This document shows positions 24,767 to 33,358 of a stretch of 64,000 bases of DNA, in pieces (the first letter of the stretch is position 1; each line of letters begins with the position of its first letter). Under the pieces are notes generated by a model, which saw only the letters and a list, made by a program, of their open reading frames with translations, searched no databases and was not told where the DNA came from. Position numbers and translations under genes: made by a program. This DNA is from Actinomyces sp. 432 (GTDB lineage: Bacteria > Actinomycetota > Actinomycetes > Actinomycetales > Actinomycetaceae), in contig NZ_CP025249.1 in the NCBI RefSeq assembly GCF_009930875.1, positions 62,001-126,000 of the forward strand, read 5' to 3'.

Positions 24767-27682
24767 ATGACGACGCTGGACGCCACCGACCTCTTCCCAG
24801 AGCTCGACGCCGCACGCCTGAGCGATTACCTCGAGCGCATGAGCGAGGTCTCGCTCCCACCCTCCAACCCCGGTGGCAACATCGGTCCGCTCATTCTTCC
24901 TCCCCATCAGGAATCCAAGCCCTTCCAGCATCTGTACGAGGCCATGGAGGCCGCCACCTACCACCCTGAAAAGGAGTATGCCCACCGAGGCGATCTCTTG
25001 ACTGCCGCCAGGCGCGTCCGGCGCCGAATCGTCCTCGACTCCTTCGACGGCATCCTCACCCGCCCCCTTGTCGCCATCCTCAGAGAGGCGCGCGATCAGG
25101 GGGAGCTGCAGGCGGCTACTCCGCGCGGCCGCTACCGCGAGTTCACCGGGCGCCTGGCCGCCAACTCGTCCCTCATTCGCTCGAGGTTTCCCGTTGCATG
25201 GACCATGCTGACTACTGTCATGAGGAACACCGAGGACTTCCTTACCGAACTCATCCAACGCCTTGAGCAAGACTGGGACGCGATCACTAGCGGGCTCGGC
25301 ATCCCGCCCACCGACACCGTGACCAACTTTGAGACGGGAGGCGATTGCCACCACCACGGCCGTCGCGTCACCACTATCACCACCTCCAGCGGGGCTCGAT
25401 TCGTCTACAAGCCTCGCTCGGTGGACGGCGAATGGGCCTACGAGCAGATCGTCTCCCGCCTGGCACCTGTCATTGGCCACTACCCCTCTGCTCACGTCCT
25501 CCGCAGAAACGGCTACGGCTACGTCGAGTTCGTCGAGGCTGACGACGGCGGCAAGCTGGTAGAGGTGGCTGAGAAGGTTGGCGGTCTGTCCGCCCTGTTC
25601 TACGTCCTGGGCTGCAACGACCTGCACGCGGAGAACGTCCTGCTCACCGCGGACGGCCCTGTCCCCATAGACATGGAGACCATGCTTCACCCCTACGTCC
25701 CCAATCAGGACGGAGGCAGCGCCACAGCCCCCAACGAGGCCAATCGACTACTCGCCCAGTCAGTGTTCGGTACAGGTGTCCTGCCTATGGTTGTCGCGCG
25801 CCCTGAGGACCCCGACTCCTACTACGACGTCGGCCTCCTCGGCCCGCAGGAGCAGGTCAACGGCGGGGCGTTCCGCCGCCACGCCGTCACCAACCCCTTC
25901 ACGGATCAGATGTCCGTCGTCCTCACGAAAGAGCAGGTGGGGCCGGAGCCGGAGCGTCATCGCAGCACCGACCTGGAAGAGGTACGCGACTGCTCAGACG
26001 CCTTCGCCTCCGCCTTCACCCGAACCTACCGCGCTCTTATGGGCAGCCGCGAAACGCTGATCAACGTCGTCGCTGACTGCTGCTCGGGCCTGCGCCTGCG
26101 TTACCTCCACAACCCGACCCAGTTTTACGCTCAGGTCCTGTCCACACTCACCTCCCCGCTCTCCGCGGGCTCGGCCGAGCTCGCACGGATGCTGGCTCTA
26201 CGCGTCGGCCTGACGGGTACTTCACATACGCGACTCATCACCGAGGAGGTGAGCAGCCTCCTGGAACAGGACATTCCCTACTTCACTACCGACACGAGTA
26301 AGTTCCACGTCCTCGACGCCGCCGGTGAACGAGCCCTCCTACCACTGGACCAGGCACCGATTGACACCGCGCTGGAACGGATCCGGGCACTGGACGAGTC
26401 CGACCTGGCCCGTCAACTGCGCCTCATCCGCTCAGCCTTTTGCGGAATCGTCCCCGACGAGTCCATCGCCCCGACGGCTCGCCCGGCGCTCACCCCCCGC
26501 CCGGCGACGCGAGCACCGGGTGAGGACCGCTTGACGCTCACTGACCTCGCGGCGGACATAGGCGGGCAGATCGTCGGTCGTATGCTCACCGACACCGACC
26601 CTCGCCGTCCGATGACGTGGATCGGCCCCCTAGCCTCGGTGGAGACGGCCCGACCCTGGCCCCCCGGCGTGCTGGGATACGACCTCTACACTGGCCGCCT
26701 GGGCACCGCCCTCGCCCTCGCCCGGGCAGGTCGTGCGCTCAGCGACACGAACCTGACCCGCGCAGCCTCCCAGGTCTTTGAGGCCACCATCGACATGGTG
26801 AGCGATATTCCTGAGGCCGCCTCCCCAGTACGAGGGACTTACGCGGGCGCCGTCGGCGTGGCGTGGGCCCTATGGGCGGCAGGAAAGGTCCTGGAGCGCC
26901 CCGAATGGTGCCGATCCAGCGGTGATCTCCTGCGCCACTTGTGGAGTAGCGCCCGTCCCACCGACCCGGCAGACGAGCTTGACACGATTAGCGGGGTCAT
27001 CGCCTCCTGGCGTGTGAGCCAGATGCTCGGCGTCACGGACCTCGCACTCGACCACGACCTCGATAAGGCCCTGGCCACCGTCATTGACGGCAGCTGGAAG
27101 GACACGGAGGTCTCCCGGCACTCCGGCTTCGCCCATGGTACAGCCGGAGTCCTCTACACCGTTGCCCAGCACCCTCAGGCGCAGCGCTACGTACCGACGC
27201 TCTTGGAGCACTTGGGCACCTTCTGGGACGAAGACAGCCGCAACTGGTACACAGCCTCGGACCACAGCCATGTCAACCACGGCTGGTGCCACGGGCGCGC
27301 CGGTGTGCTCCTCGGCCTCGCAGCCGCCCGGCTCACCCAGGGCCTCACTTACTCCCACCGGGCCGAGCTGACAGGGCTGGTGGCCGATATCGCCACCGAC
27401 GGAGCAGCGTACAACCTCACCTACTGCCATGGCTCGCTAGGTGACTACGACGCCGCCCGCTGGCTAATCGACCGCGGCGCATGCGCCGATACCTCCGTCC
27501 TGACCCGGATGGAGGAGGTCCTCACCCCACAGGCCATCGCCCGGAAGAGTTGCGATCCGCACAGCCGCTACTCCCTCAGTGATGGCCTGATGGTCGGGAT
27601 CGCCGGCTCGCTCCTCCACCTGGCGGAACGCATCGACCCCACCATCAAAGTCTCGCCGACGACGCTGGAGGTCTACTCATGA
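24767..27682 (+). CDS. lanM1: Class II lanthipeptide synthetase LanM1
   Basis: A bifunctional LanM of 971 residues, normal for the family (900-1050). The N-terminal dehydratase domain shows GDCHHHGRRV and RFVYKPRSVDGEWAYEQI (phosphate transfer site), then NDLHAENVLLTADGPVPIDME (kinase-like catalytic loop split over the pair). The C-terminal LanC-like cyclase has HG motif SGFAHGTAGV and the zinc ligands in NHGWCHGRAG and TYCHGSLGD. It phosphorylates Ser/Thr of a precursor, eliminates phosphate and adds Cys thiols to form lanthionines. It is followed by lanT with a 4-nt overlap. By order alone it may modify the alpha peptide; pairing is unproven. Confidence 0.95.
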   Translation: MTTLDATDLFPELDAARLSDYLERMSEVSLPPSNPGGNIGPLILPPHQESKPFQHLYEAMEAATYHPEKEYAHRGDLLTAARRVRRRIVLDSFDGILTRPLVAILREARDQGELQAATPRGRYREFTGRLAANSSLIRSRFPVAWTMLTTVMRNTEDFLTELIQRLEQDWDAITSGLGIPPTDTVTNFETGGDCHHHGRRVTTITTSSGARFVYKPRSVDGEWAYEQIVSRLAPVIGHYPSAHVLRRNGYGYVEFVEADDGGKLVEVAEKVGGLSALFYVLGCNDLHAENVLLTADGPVPIDMETMLHPYVPNQDGGSATAPNEANRLLAQSVFGTGVLPMVVARPEDPDSYYDVGLLGPQEQVNGGAFRRHAVTNPFTDQMSVVLTKEQVGPEPERHRSTDLEEVRDCSDAFASAFTRTYRALMGSRETLINVVADCCSGLRLRYLHNPTQFYAQVLSTLTSPLSAGSAELARMLALRVGLTGTSHTRLITEEVSSLLEQDIPYFTTDTSKFHVLDAAGERALLPLDQAPIDTALERIRALDESDLARQLRLIRSAFCGIVPDESIAPTARPALTPRPATRAPGEDRLTLTDLAADIGGQIVGRMLTDTDPRRPMTWIGPLASVETARPWPPGVLGYDLYTGRLGTALALARAGRALSDTNLTRAASQVFEATIDMVSDIPEAASPVRGTYAGAVGVAWALWAAGKVLERPEWCRSSGDLLRHLWSSARPTDPADELDTISGVIASWRVSQMLGVTDLALDHDLDKALATVIDGSWKDTEVSRHSGFAHGTAGVLYTVAQHPQAQRYVPTLLEHLGTFWDEDSRNWYTASDHSHVNHGWCHGRAGVLLGLAAARLTQGLTYSHRAELTGLVADIATDGAAYNLTYCHGSLGDYDAARWLIDRGACADTSVLTRMEEVLTPQAIARKSCDPHSRYSLSDGLMVGIAGSLLHLAERIDPTIKVSPTTLEVYS

Positions 27683-29808
27683 GGCACCGAGTCCCCGTGC
27701 GCATCCAGGTCTCTCAGACCGAGTGCGGCCTAGCCTGCTGCCTGGCCGTTCTGGAGCACCTGGGCTGCTACCGCTCCTTCACTGACGCTCGTCGCTGCCT
27801 GCGACCGGGCAGGTCCGGACTATCCATCATCGAGCTGCAGGACTACCTGCGTGACAACGGCTGCGAGGCTCGCTCCTACCGGGCCGGAACCGGACGGCTG
27901 ACAGAGCTGCCGCTGCCGGCGATCGTCTTCTGGGAGAAGTCCCACTTCGTCGTCCTGGAGCACCTCGGCCGCCACCGGGTCGGGCTCATGGACCCCGGCC
28001 TGGGCCGCAGGACGGTCTCACGTGCCGCCTTCGAGGAGAGCTACTCCGGCGTGGTCCTCACAGCCACACGAGGCCCCGGTTTCCAGCCTCGACGGCGCCA
28101 GCCGCTGCACCAATGGCGGCTGCCGGGGCTCACCTGGGACCTCGACCTGGCTAGCACGGGAGTCATCGCCGCGACGACGGTGTTGACCTACCTCGTCACC
28201 CTCGTCATGCCGATGATCACAGCCCATCTCGTCGATCAGGTGACCGGCGCACCCGCAGGTGCCGGGATGTCAGCCCGTACCCTCCTGCTCGCCACGGCAG
28301 CCGCAGTGGTGCTCTACGTCGCCGTGGAATACGTGCGCACCCTGGCTACCTCACGCGTCGTTAGGCGCCTGGGAGCCGGGCTCATGCAAACCTCCTTCGG
28401 GCACCTCCTGCGTCTGCCCCTGTCCTATTTCGCCACCCGCGTGCCCGGCGAGCTGATGCAGCGCCTCGCCGGCGTCAACTACCTGCGCGACACCCTGTCC
28501 AGCCAACTGGTCTCCTCCCTGTTCGACCTGGGAACAACCGTGGTCGTCCTCGGCTACATCTGGGTCGTCTCACCCCAGCTCGGCTTGGCCGCAACGGCGA
28601 TCCTCGTCCTCCTCCTCACGTTTCTCCTCCTCACCCGCCAGCCTCTCAGTCGGGCTATCGACGAGGAGATCACCGCGCTCATGGAGGCTCAGGGGGTGCA
28701 GTACGACGCGGTCTCCTCCATCGCCCAGATCAAGATCGGCGGCTACACGACGACGATGGAAAGCAAGTGGCGCAAGGAGTACGACCGCTCCCTCACCGCC
28801 CTCCACAGCAGGATGCGCTGGCAGAACGGGATCGTGGGTTCGGTCAGCGCCGCGTTCCAACTCTTCGGCCCCTTCACCCTCCTGCTCTACGGCACGACGC
28901 TTCCCACGACCTCCCTGGGGCAGGCTGTGGCCGTCTCCTCCTTGGCCGCCACAATGCTCGCCGGCGTCTCAGGGCTGTTGGGCGCCTACACCGACTTCAT
29001 CACCTGCTCCAATCACCTTGACCGCCTCGAGGACATCATTGATACCGCGGCCGAGCCGACGGGCGGTGGGCGCAGCGTCATCAGTGACGGCCGCATTGAG
29101 CTGGAGAACCTGTCCTTCCGCTACGCCAACGAATCCGTACCGGTGCTGGACGGGGTCAGCCTGACGATCCGCGATGGCGAGATGACTGCATTGGTGGGCC
29201 AGTCCGGCTCCGGCAAGACCACTCTGGCAAAAGTCCTGTGCAGCCTCTACGCCCCCTCCTCGGGACAGGTCCGCATTGGAGGCCACCTGCTTGAGGACTA
29301 CGACCGGGACGTGCTGCGCCGGCACATCGGCTACGTCCCGCAGGACGTTACCCTCCACAACGGCACCCTTATGGAGAACCTGGCCCTCGGCAGCGACATA
29401 CCCGAGGAGGAGATCGTCCGGCGCTGCCGCTCCCTGGGCTTCCTCGACTTCATCGACAGCCTCCCGATGGGCTACTACACCCAGGTGTCCGACCTCGGCG
29501 CGAACTTCTCCGGCGGACAGCGCCAGCGCCTCGCTATCGCCCGGGCGCTCCTGCGTCACCCCCGAATCATGGTGTTGGACGAGGCGACCAGCGCCCTGGA
29601 CCGACTGAACGAGCACCGCGTCAACAAGGTCCTCCGCGACCTGGGGTGCACACGAGTCGTGATCGCCCACCGCCTGGAGACAGTCCGCTCCGCCGACACC
29701 ATCTACGTCATGGACTCAGGCCGAGTCGTCGAGCACGGCACCCACCAGAGCCTCATCCAGGCCAACTCCATTTACGCCGCCCTCTACAAGAAAGGTGCCG
29801 CAGCATGA
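27679..29808 (+). CDS. lanT: LanT peptidase-containing ABC exporter
   Basis: A 709-residue half-size transporter. The N-terminal C39 peptidase has its active-site Cys16 in QTECGLACCLAVLEHLG, a catalytic His in KSHFVVLEH and Asp in LMDPG. Six membrane helices span about residues 155-430. The ATPase has Walker A GQSGSGKTT near 507-515, Q-loop YVPQDVTL, signature FSGGQRQRLAIARALL and Walker B IMVLDEATS. It cuts class II leaders after double glycine and exports the modified peptides, and the GG sites in both precursors fit. It overlaps the preceding and following lanM genes by 4 nt and 4 nt, so the three are coupled. Confidence 0.95.
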   Translation: MRHRVPVRIQVSQTECGLACCLAVLEHLGCYRSFTDARRCLRPGRSGLSIIELQDYLRDNGCEARSYRAGTGRLTELPLPAIVFWEKSHFVVLEHLGRHRVGLMDPGLGRRTVSRAAFEESYSGVVLTATRGPGFQPRRRQPLHQWRLPGLTWDLDLASTGVIAATTVLTYLVTLVMPMITAHLVDQVTGAPAGAGMSARTLLLATAAAVVLYVAVEYVRTLATSRVVRRLGAGLMQTSFGHLLRLPLSYFATRVPGELMQRLAGVNYLRDTLSSQLVSSLFDLGTTVVVLGYIWVVSPQLGLAATAILVLLLTFLLLTRQPLSRAIDEEITALMEAQGVQYDAVSSIAQIKIGGYTTTMESKWRKEYDRSLTALHSRMRWQNGIVGSVSAAFQLFGPFTLLLYGTTLPTTSLGQAVAVSSLAATMLAGVSGLLGAYTDFITCSNHLDRLEDIIDTAAEPTGGGRSVISDGRIELENLSFRYANESVPVLDGVSLTIRDGEMTALVGQSGSGKTTLAKVLCSLYAPSSGQVRIGGHLLEDYDRDVLRRHIGYVPQDVTLHNGTLMENLALGSDIPEEEIVRRCRSLGFLDFIDSLPMGYYTQVSDLGANFSGGQRQRLAIARALLRHPRIMVLDEATSALDRLNEHRVNKVLRDLGCTRVVIAHRLETVRSADTIYVMDSGRVVEHGTHQSLIQANSIYAALYKKGAAA

Positions 29809-32579
29809 CCGCCCCCGCCCTACCAACCACACAGACCCTGACCTCCGCCTTCGACGCCTTCCACCCATTCCTCCAGACCGTCACGAGGCAGGCCCTCCAG
29901 CAGACCAGGGCCTCAGCACTGGCTGCCCACCTCATACGCAGCGTCCAGGACAAGGTCCTTGAGGAGGCTTCCCGAATCTGGTTCCGCGCCCTCCTTGAGG
30001 AGTTCCACGAGTTCCGTGACAACGCTGGGCTTCCCATGCAGGCTGGATCCCAGGAGGCCCTGCGGCGCTACGCCGCTCACCTGTGCAGGGAGGAGGTCGT
30101 CGCAGACCTCCGGCTGCGTTGGCCGACAGCCGACCAGCTCCTGCGCACCCGCGCCTCGATGCACGTCGCCAACGCCTCGCAGCTTGCCCAAGCCTGGGAG
30201 GAGGACCGCCAGCACCTGGTTTCCTGCGGGCTCCTCCCACGCGACTTCGAACCGGAAGCCGTCACCTTGGGCAAGGGGGACAGCCACAACGGTGGCCGGT
30301 CCGTCACTGTTCTGTCCAGCGCCGGCGGTGAGCGCATTCTGTTCAAACCGCACAGTGCTGACGGAGACCTTCTGCTTGCGGACCTTCTCGCGCTCGTGAG
30401 CCGATACTGCGGTGAGAACCTGACTGGCTGCGTCCCCCGTACCCTCGCCAGCTCCTGGGGCAGTTGGCAAGAGTTCGTCCCTGCCCTGGAGCCCACGACG
30501 CCCGGCGAGGTGAGTCAGTATTTCTACCGCTTCGGGCTCCTGGCCGCCCTCCTGACCGCCATCGGCGCAGGGGACCTGCACCACGAGAACGTCATCGTGC
30601 GTGGGCCCAGTCCGTGCGTCATTGACACCGAGGCGCTCCTTCAGCCCGGCACCGTGGAACCCTCCAGTCGTCTTGGGGACGTCCTCCTCGAGGCGGGCGA
30701 GAGGTCTCCAGGTTCCACGCTCATGCTTCCCATGCGAGTGAGGGAGGGAGCCTTCGACATCCTGCTGTGCGCATTGGGGGTTCCCTGGGAGCAGGTCTCC
30801 CGGAAGTCGACCTTCGCCCTCCTCGATGACGGCACGGACGCCGTGCGGATGGCCCGCTCCGAGGTGCAGATCGACCATGAGGCCAACGTCGTGCGCCTAT
30901 ACGGCGAGGTTGTCGACCCCGTCGACCACATCGACCGCATCACTGCCGGATACCTGAGGATGCATGCAGCCCTGAGGGAGTGCCAGGAGGAGGTCGTGTC
31001 GCTTTTGCAGCAGTCCGGCTCAGGGACGTTCCGTGTCGTGCTGCGCCCTACGGAGACCTACACGAAGCTCCTGGACGCCTCCGTCCAACTGAGCGCGCTC
31101 CGCGACGCCCGGCAGCGACAGGGGATTATCTCCGTCCTGCGCGACCAGGACTACCACGACGACGGGGCCGTCGGGGCGCGAGAGCGGGAGGACCTTGCCA
31201 ATTTCGATGTCCCGGCCTTCCAGATACGGGCCGACGGAACACGACTGCTCCACCATGGCCAGCCGGTATCTCGCCCCTACTTCGCTGCGAGTCCCGTCGC
31301 AGCGGCGACCACCTCGCTCCGGCGCTTCTGCCAGCGCGACCCGCTCTTCCACCACCAGGTTCTCGAGACCTCGCTCGGCGAGCTCGCTGCGGGACAAGGA
31401 CGTCCCTACCCCGCACCTCTCATCGAGGGAGTGCTGGAGGAAGACCCGAACCGCTGCGCGAACGGTATCCTGAGGCTCCTGGAGTGCACGGCGGTGCGGG
31501 GGCTGACCGATGATGGTATGGGTGCCTCCTGGCTGTCCCACCTCGGCCACGACGACCTGGAGACTTTTGAACTCGACCGGGTCATGTCGTTCCACGACCT
31601 CGGTGGTCTCATCGCTACGCTGGTCTCCAGGCACCCCGGCTCGCCCTTGGCACGGCAGGCACGAGCCGCACTGAGCACCCGGCTGGTGCCCCAGGACGAG
31701 TCGGCCGGCACCCCGGTCCTGTCGGTGTTCGCCGGGCCGATGCACGGCTGGCTTTCAGATGACGACACGGCTGCCGTCCCACCTGGCCCCCTCGCGCTCG
31801 CCCGCCTGTGCCCACGGCCGGAAGACATCGATCTCATCACGGGCCTGTCTGGCAGCATCCTCGCTGCGGCGAGCCAGCCCGACCAGGTAGATGACCGCCT
31901 CGTGGCCGCCCTCAGTCGGCTGGAGGAACTGCTGCCGGAGGTCTGCTGGGAACGGGACTGGTACAACCTCGCCCACGGGGAGGTAGGGGCCCTATGGGCC
32001 CAGGTCCGCGCACGCCACGCGCTCGGCCTTGCGGTTGACGAGCCGCTGACCAAGATTCTTCGCGGCCTGCAAGGCTGCCTGGAGGACCCCCGGCTGGGCG
32101 CGTCGTGGTGCGCAGGCGCCTCGGGCGGATTGATCGTTCTGTCCGACCTGCACCGGATGGGCCTTGAAGCGCCGCCCTCGACCGCCGGGGCCCTCGCCGC
32201 CCGGATCAGCAGCCAGGCTCTGGGAGAGGACCCCGTTGACCTGTCCGTGTGCCACGGGGTGAGCGGTTGCATACAGGCTCTTCTACTGGCCTCAGAGACG
32301 GGCCTCGTTCCCGAGGGCATCACCCGGGCCGGCTCACTGTGGGTCGAGGCCGTAAGCCGGGCCCGCTGCCGCGGCACCCAGACCGGCGCGGTCGGCCGCA
32401 CGACCATCCAGGGCTACATGCTGGGGTGGGGCGGGCTCCTGGACACCATGCACCGGCTCACGCGGGGCCCCGGCACCTTTGACGCAGTGAGCCTGCGCCC
32501 CCGTCTGCCCGCCCCGCAGCATCATCTGATCGGAGGCCCCGTTAGCCCAATGTCGGCCGTCACCCCGAAAGCGGCCTGA
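29805..32579 (+). CDS. lanM2: Class II lanthipeptide synthetase LanM2
   Basis: A second LanM of 924 residues. The start at 29805 is chosen because it overlaps the LanT stop by 4 nt and has AGAAAGG upstream; a longer frame from 29646 lies inside lanT. Dehydratase motifs are KGDSHNGGRSV, RILFKPHSADGDL and GDLHHENVIV followed by VIDTEALLQP. The cyclase shows NLAHGEVGALWA, the first zinc Cys in GASWCAGASG (where many LanMs have CHG, a neutral His-to-Ala change) and the Cys-His pair in SVCHGVSG. It probably serves the peptide not handled by LanM1. The two LanMs share only motif-level likeness, so this is not a recent duplication. Confidence 0.95.
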   Translation: MTAPALPTTQTLTSAFDAFHPFLQTVTRQALQQTRASALAAHLIRSVQDKVLEEASRIWFRALLEEFHEFRDNAGLPMQAGSQEALRRYAAHLCREEVVADLRLRWPTADQLLRTRASMHVANASQLAQAWEEDRQHLVSCGLLPRDFEPEAVTLGKGDSHNGGRSVTVLSSAGGERILFKPHSADGDLLLADLLALVSRYCGENLTGCVPRTLASSWGSWQEFVPALEPTTPGEVSQYFYRFGLLAALLTAIGAGDLHHENVIVRGPSPCVIDTEALLQPGTVEPSSRLGDVLLEAGERSPGSTLMLPMRVREGAFDILLCALGVPWEQVSRKSTFALLDDGTDAVRMARSEVQIDHEANVVRLYGEVVDPVDHIDRITAGYLRMHAALRECQEEVVSLLQQSGSGTFRVVLRPTETYTKLLDASVQLSALRDARQRQGIISVLRDQDYHDDGAVGAREREDLANFDVPAFQIRADGTRLLHHGQPVSRPYFAASPVAAATTSLRRFCQRDPLFHHQVLETSLGELAAGQGRPYPAPLIEGVLEEDPNRCANGILRLLECTAVRGLTDDGMGASWLSHLGHDDLETFELDRVMSFHDLGGLIATLVSRHPGSPLARQARAALSTRLVPQDESAGTPVLSVFAGPMHGWLSDDDTAAVPPGPLALARLCPRPEDIDLITGLSGSILAAASQPDQVDDRLVAALSRLEELLPEVCWERDWYNLAHGEVGALWAQVRARHALGLAVDEPLTKILRGLQGCLEDPRLGASWCAGASGGLIVLSDLHRMGLEAPPSTAGALAARISSQALGEDPVDLSVCHGVSGCIQALLLASETGLVPEGITRAGSLWVEAVSRARCRGTQTGAVGRTTIQGYMLGWGGLLDTMHRLTRGPGTFDAVSLRPRLPAPQHHLIGGPVSPMSAVTPKAA

Positions 32580-32651
32580 CAGACACACAACCACTGACTG
32601 TCCAAACAACACCCAGCATTCCAAACCATTCTCAACCAAGGGAGTATCACC

Positions 32652-33353
32652 ATGTCCATTGTCCTGACTGACGTGTGCCAGGCCTATTCGGGCTTCGAGC
32701 TGCGCGACGTGTCCTTCGAGGTCTCTACCGGCGAGATCGTCGGTTTCCTGGGGCCAAACGGTGCGGGAAAGTCCACCACGTTGCGCATCCTGCTGGGTCT
32801 GGAGCGCCCGGCTCGGGGCACGGCTCTTATTGAGGGGACCCCTTACGCGAGGATGGCTCAGCCGATGCGCACCATCGGCTCCATCCTCGACGCCCAGTGG
32901 ATCGCCGGGGGCCAGACGGTGACGCAGTACCTGACCTGGCTGGCGATCGCCGGGGGCCTGGACCGCTCCCGCATCCCCCTGCTGCTAGAGCAGGTCGACC
33001 TGGCTTACGCCGCCAAACGACGTGTCTCGCGCCTGTCCCTGGGCATGCGCCAGCGCCTGGGCCTGGCCGGAGCGCTGCTGGGCGACCCGCGCTACCTCGT
33101 TCTGGACGAGCCGCTCAACGGACTGGACCCCGAGGGCATCCGCTGGTTCCGCGACCTGCTACGGCAGCTACGAGACCAGGGCCGGGGCATCCTGTTGTCC
33201 TCCCACATCCTGACCGAGGTCTCCGCCGTGGCCGACCGCGTCGTCATGATCTCCGACGGGCGCGTCACCGGAAGTGGCAGCCTGAGCGACTTCGAGGCGG
33301 AAGGCAGCTTGGAAGACGCCTTCTTCAAGCACCTCGCCCCCAAGGAGCGGTGA
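32652..33353 (+). CDS. Lantibiotic immunity-type ABC ATPase (LanF-like)
   Basis: A 233-residue ABC ATPase. Walker A GPNGAGKST, the signature LSLGMRQRLG in place of LSGGQ, Walker B YLVLDEPLNGLDPEG and the switch His in LLSSHILTEVSAVADRV are visible. The variant signature and short length are usual for LanF/BcrA-type ATPases that protect producers from their own lantibiotic. The start carries GGGAG 7 nt upstream. It lies 72 nt after lanM2 and is followed at 5 nt by its permease gene. Confidence 0.88.
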   Translation: MSIVLTDVCQAYSGFELRDVSFEVSTGEIVGFLGPNGAGKSTTLRILLGLERPARGTALIEGTPYARMAQPMRTIGSILDAQWIAGGQTVTQYLTWLAIAGGLDRSRIPLLLEQVDLAYAAKRRVSRLSLGMRQRLGLAGALLGDPRYLVLDEPLNGLDPEGIRWFRDLLRQLRDQGRGILLSSHILTEVSAVADRVVMISDGRVTGSGSLSDFEAEGSLEDAFFKHLAPKER

Positions 33354-33358
33354 TAGCG

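Noticed and set aside
32897..33358. In-frame extension upstream of the immunity permease
   Set aside because: It lies inside the ATPase gene in another frame; the ATG at 33359 with AAGGAG upstream is the real start.
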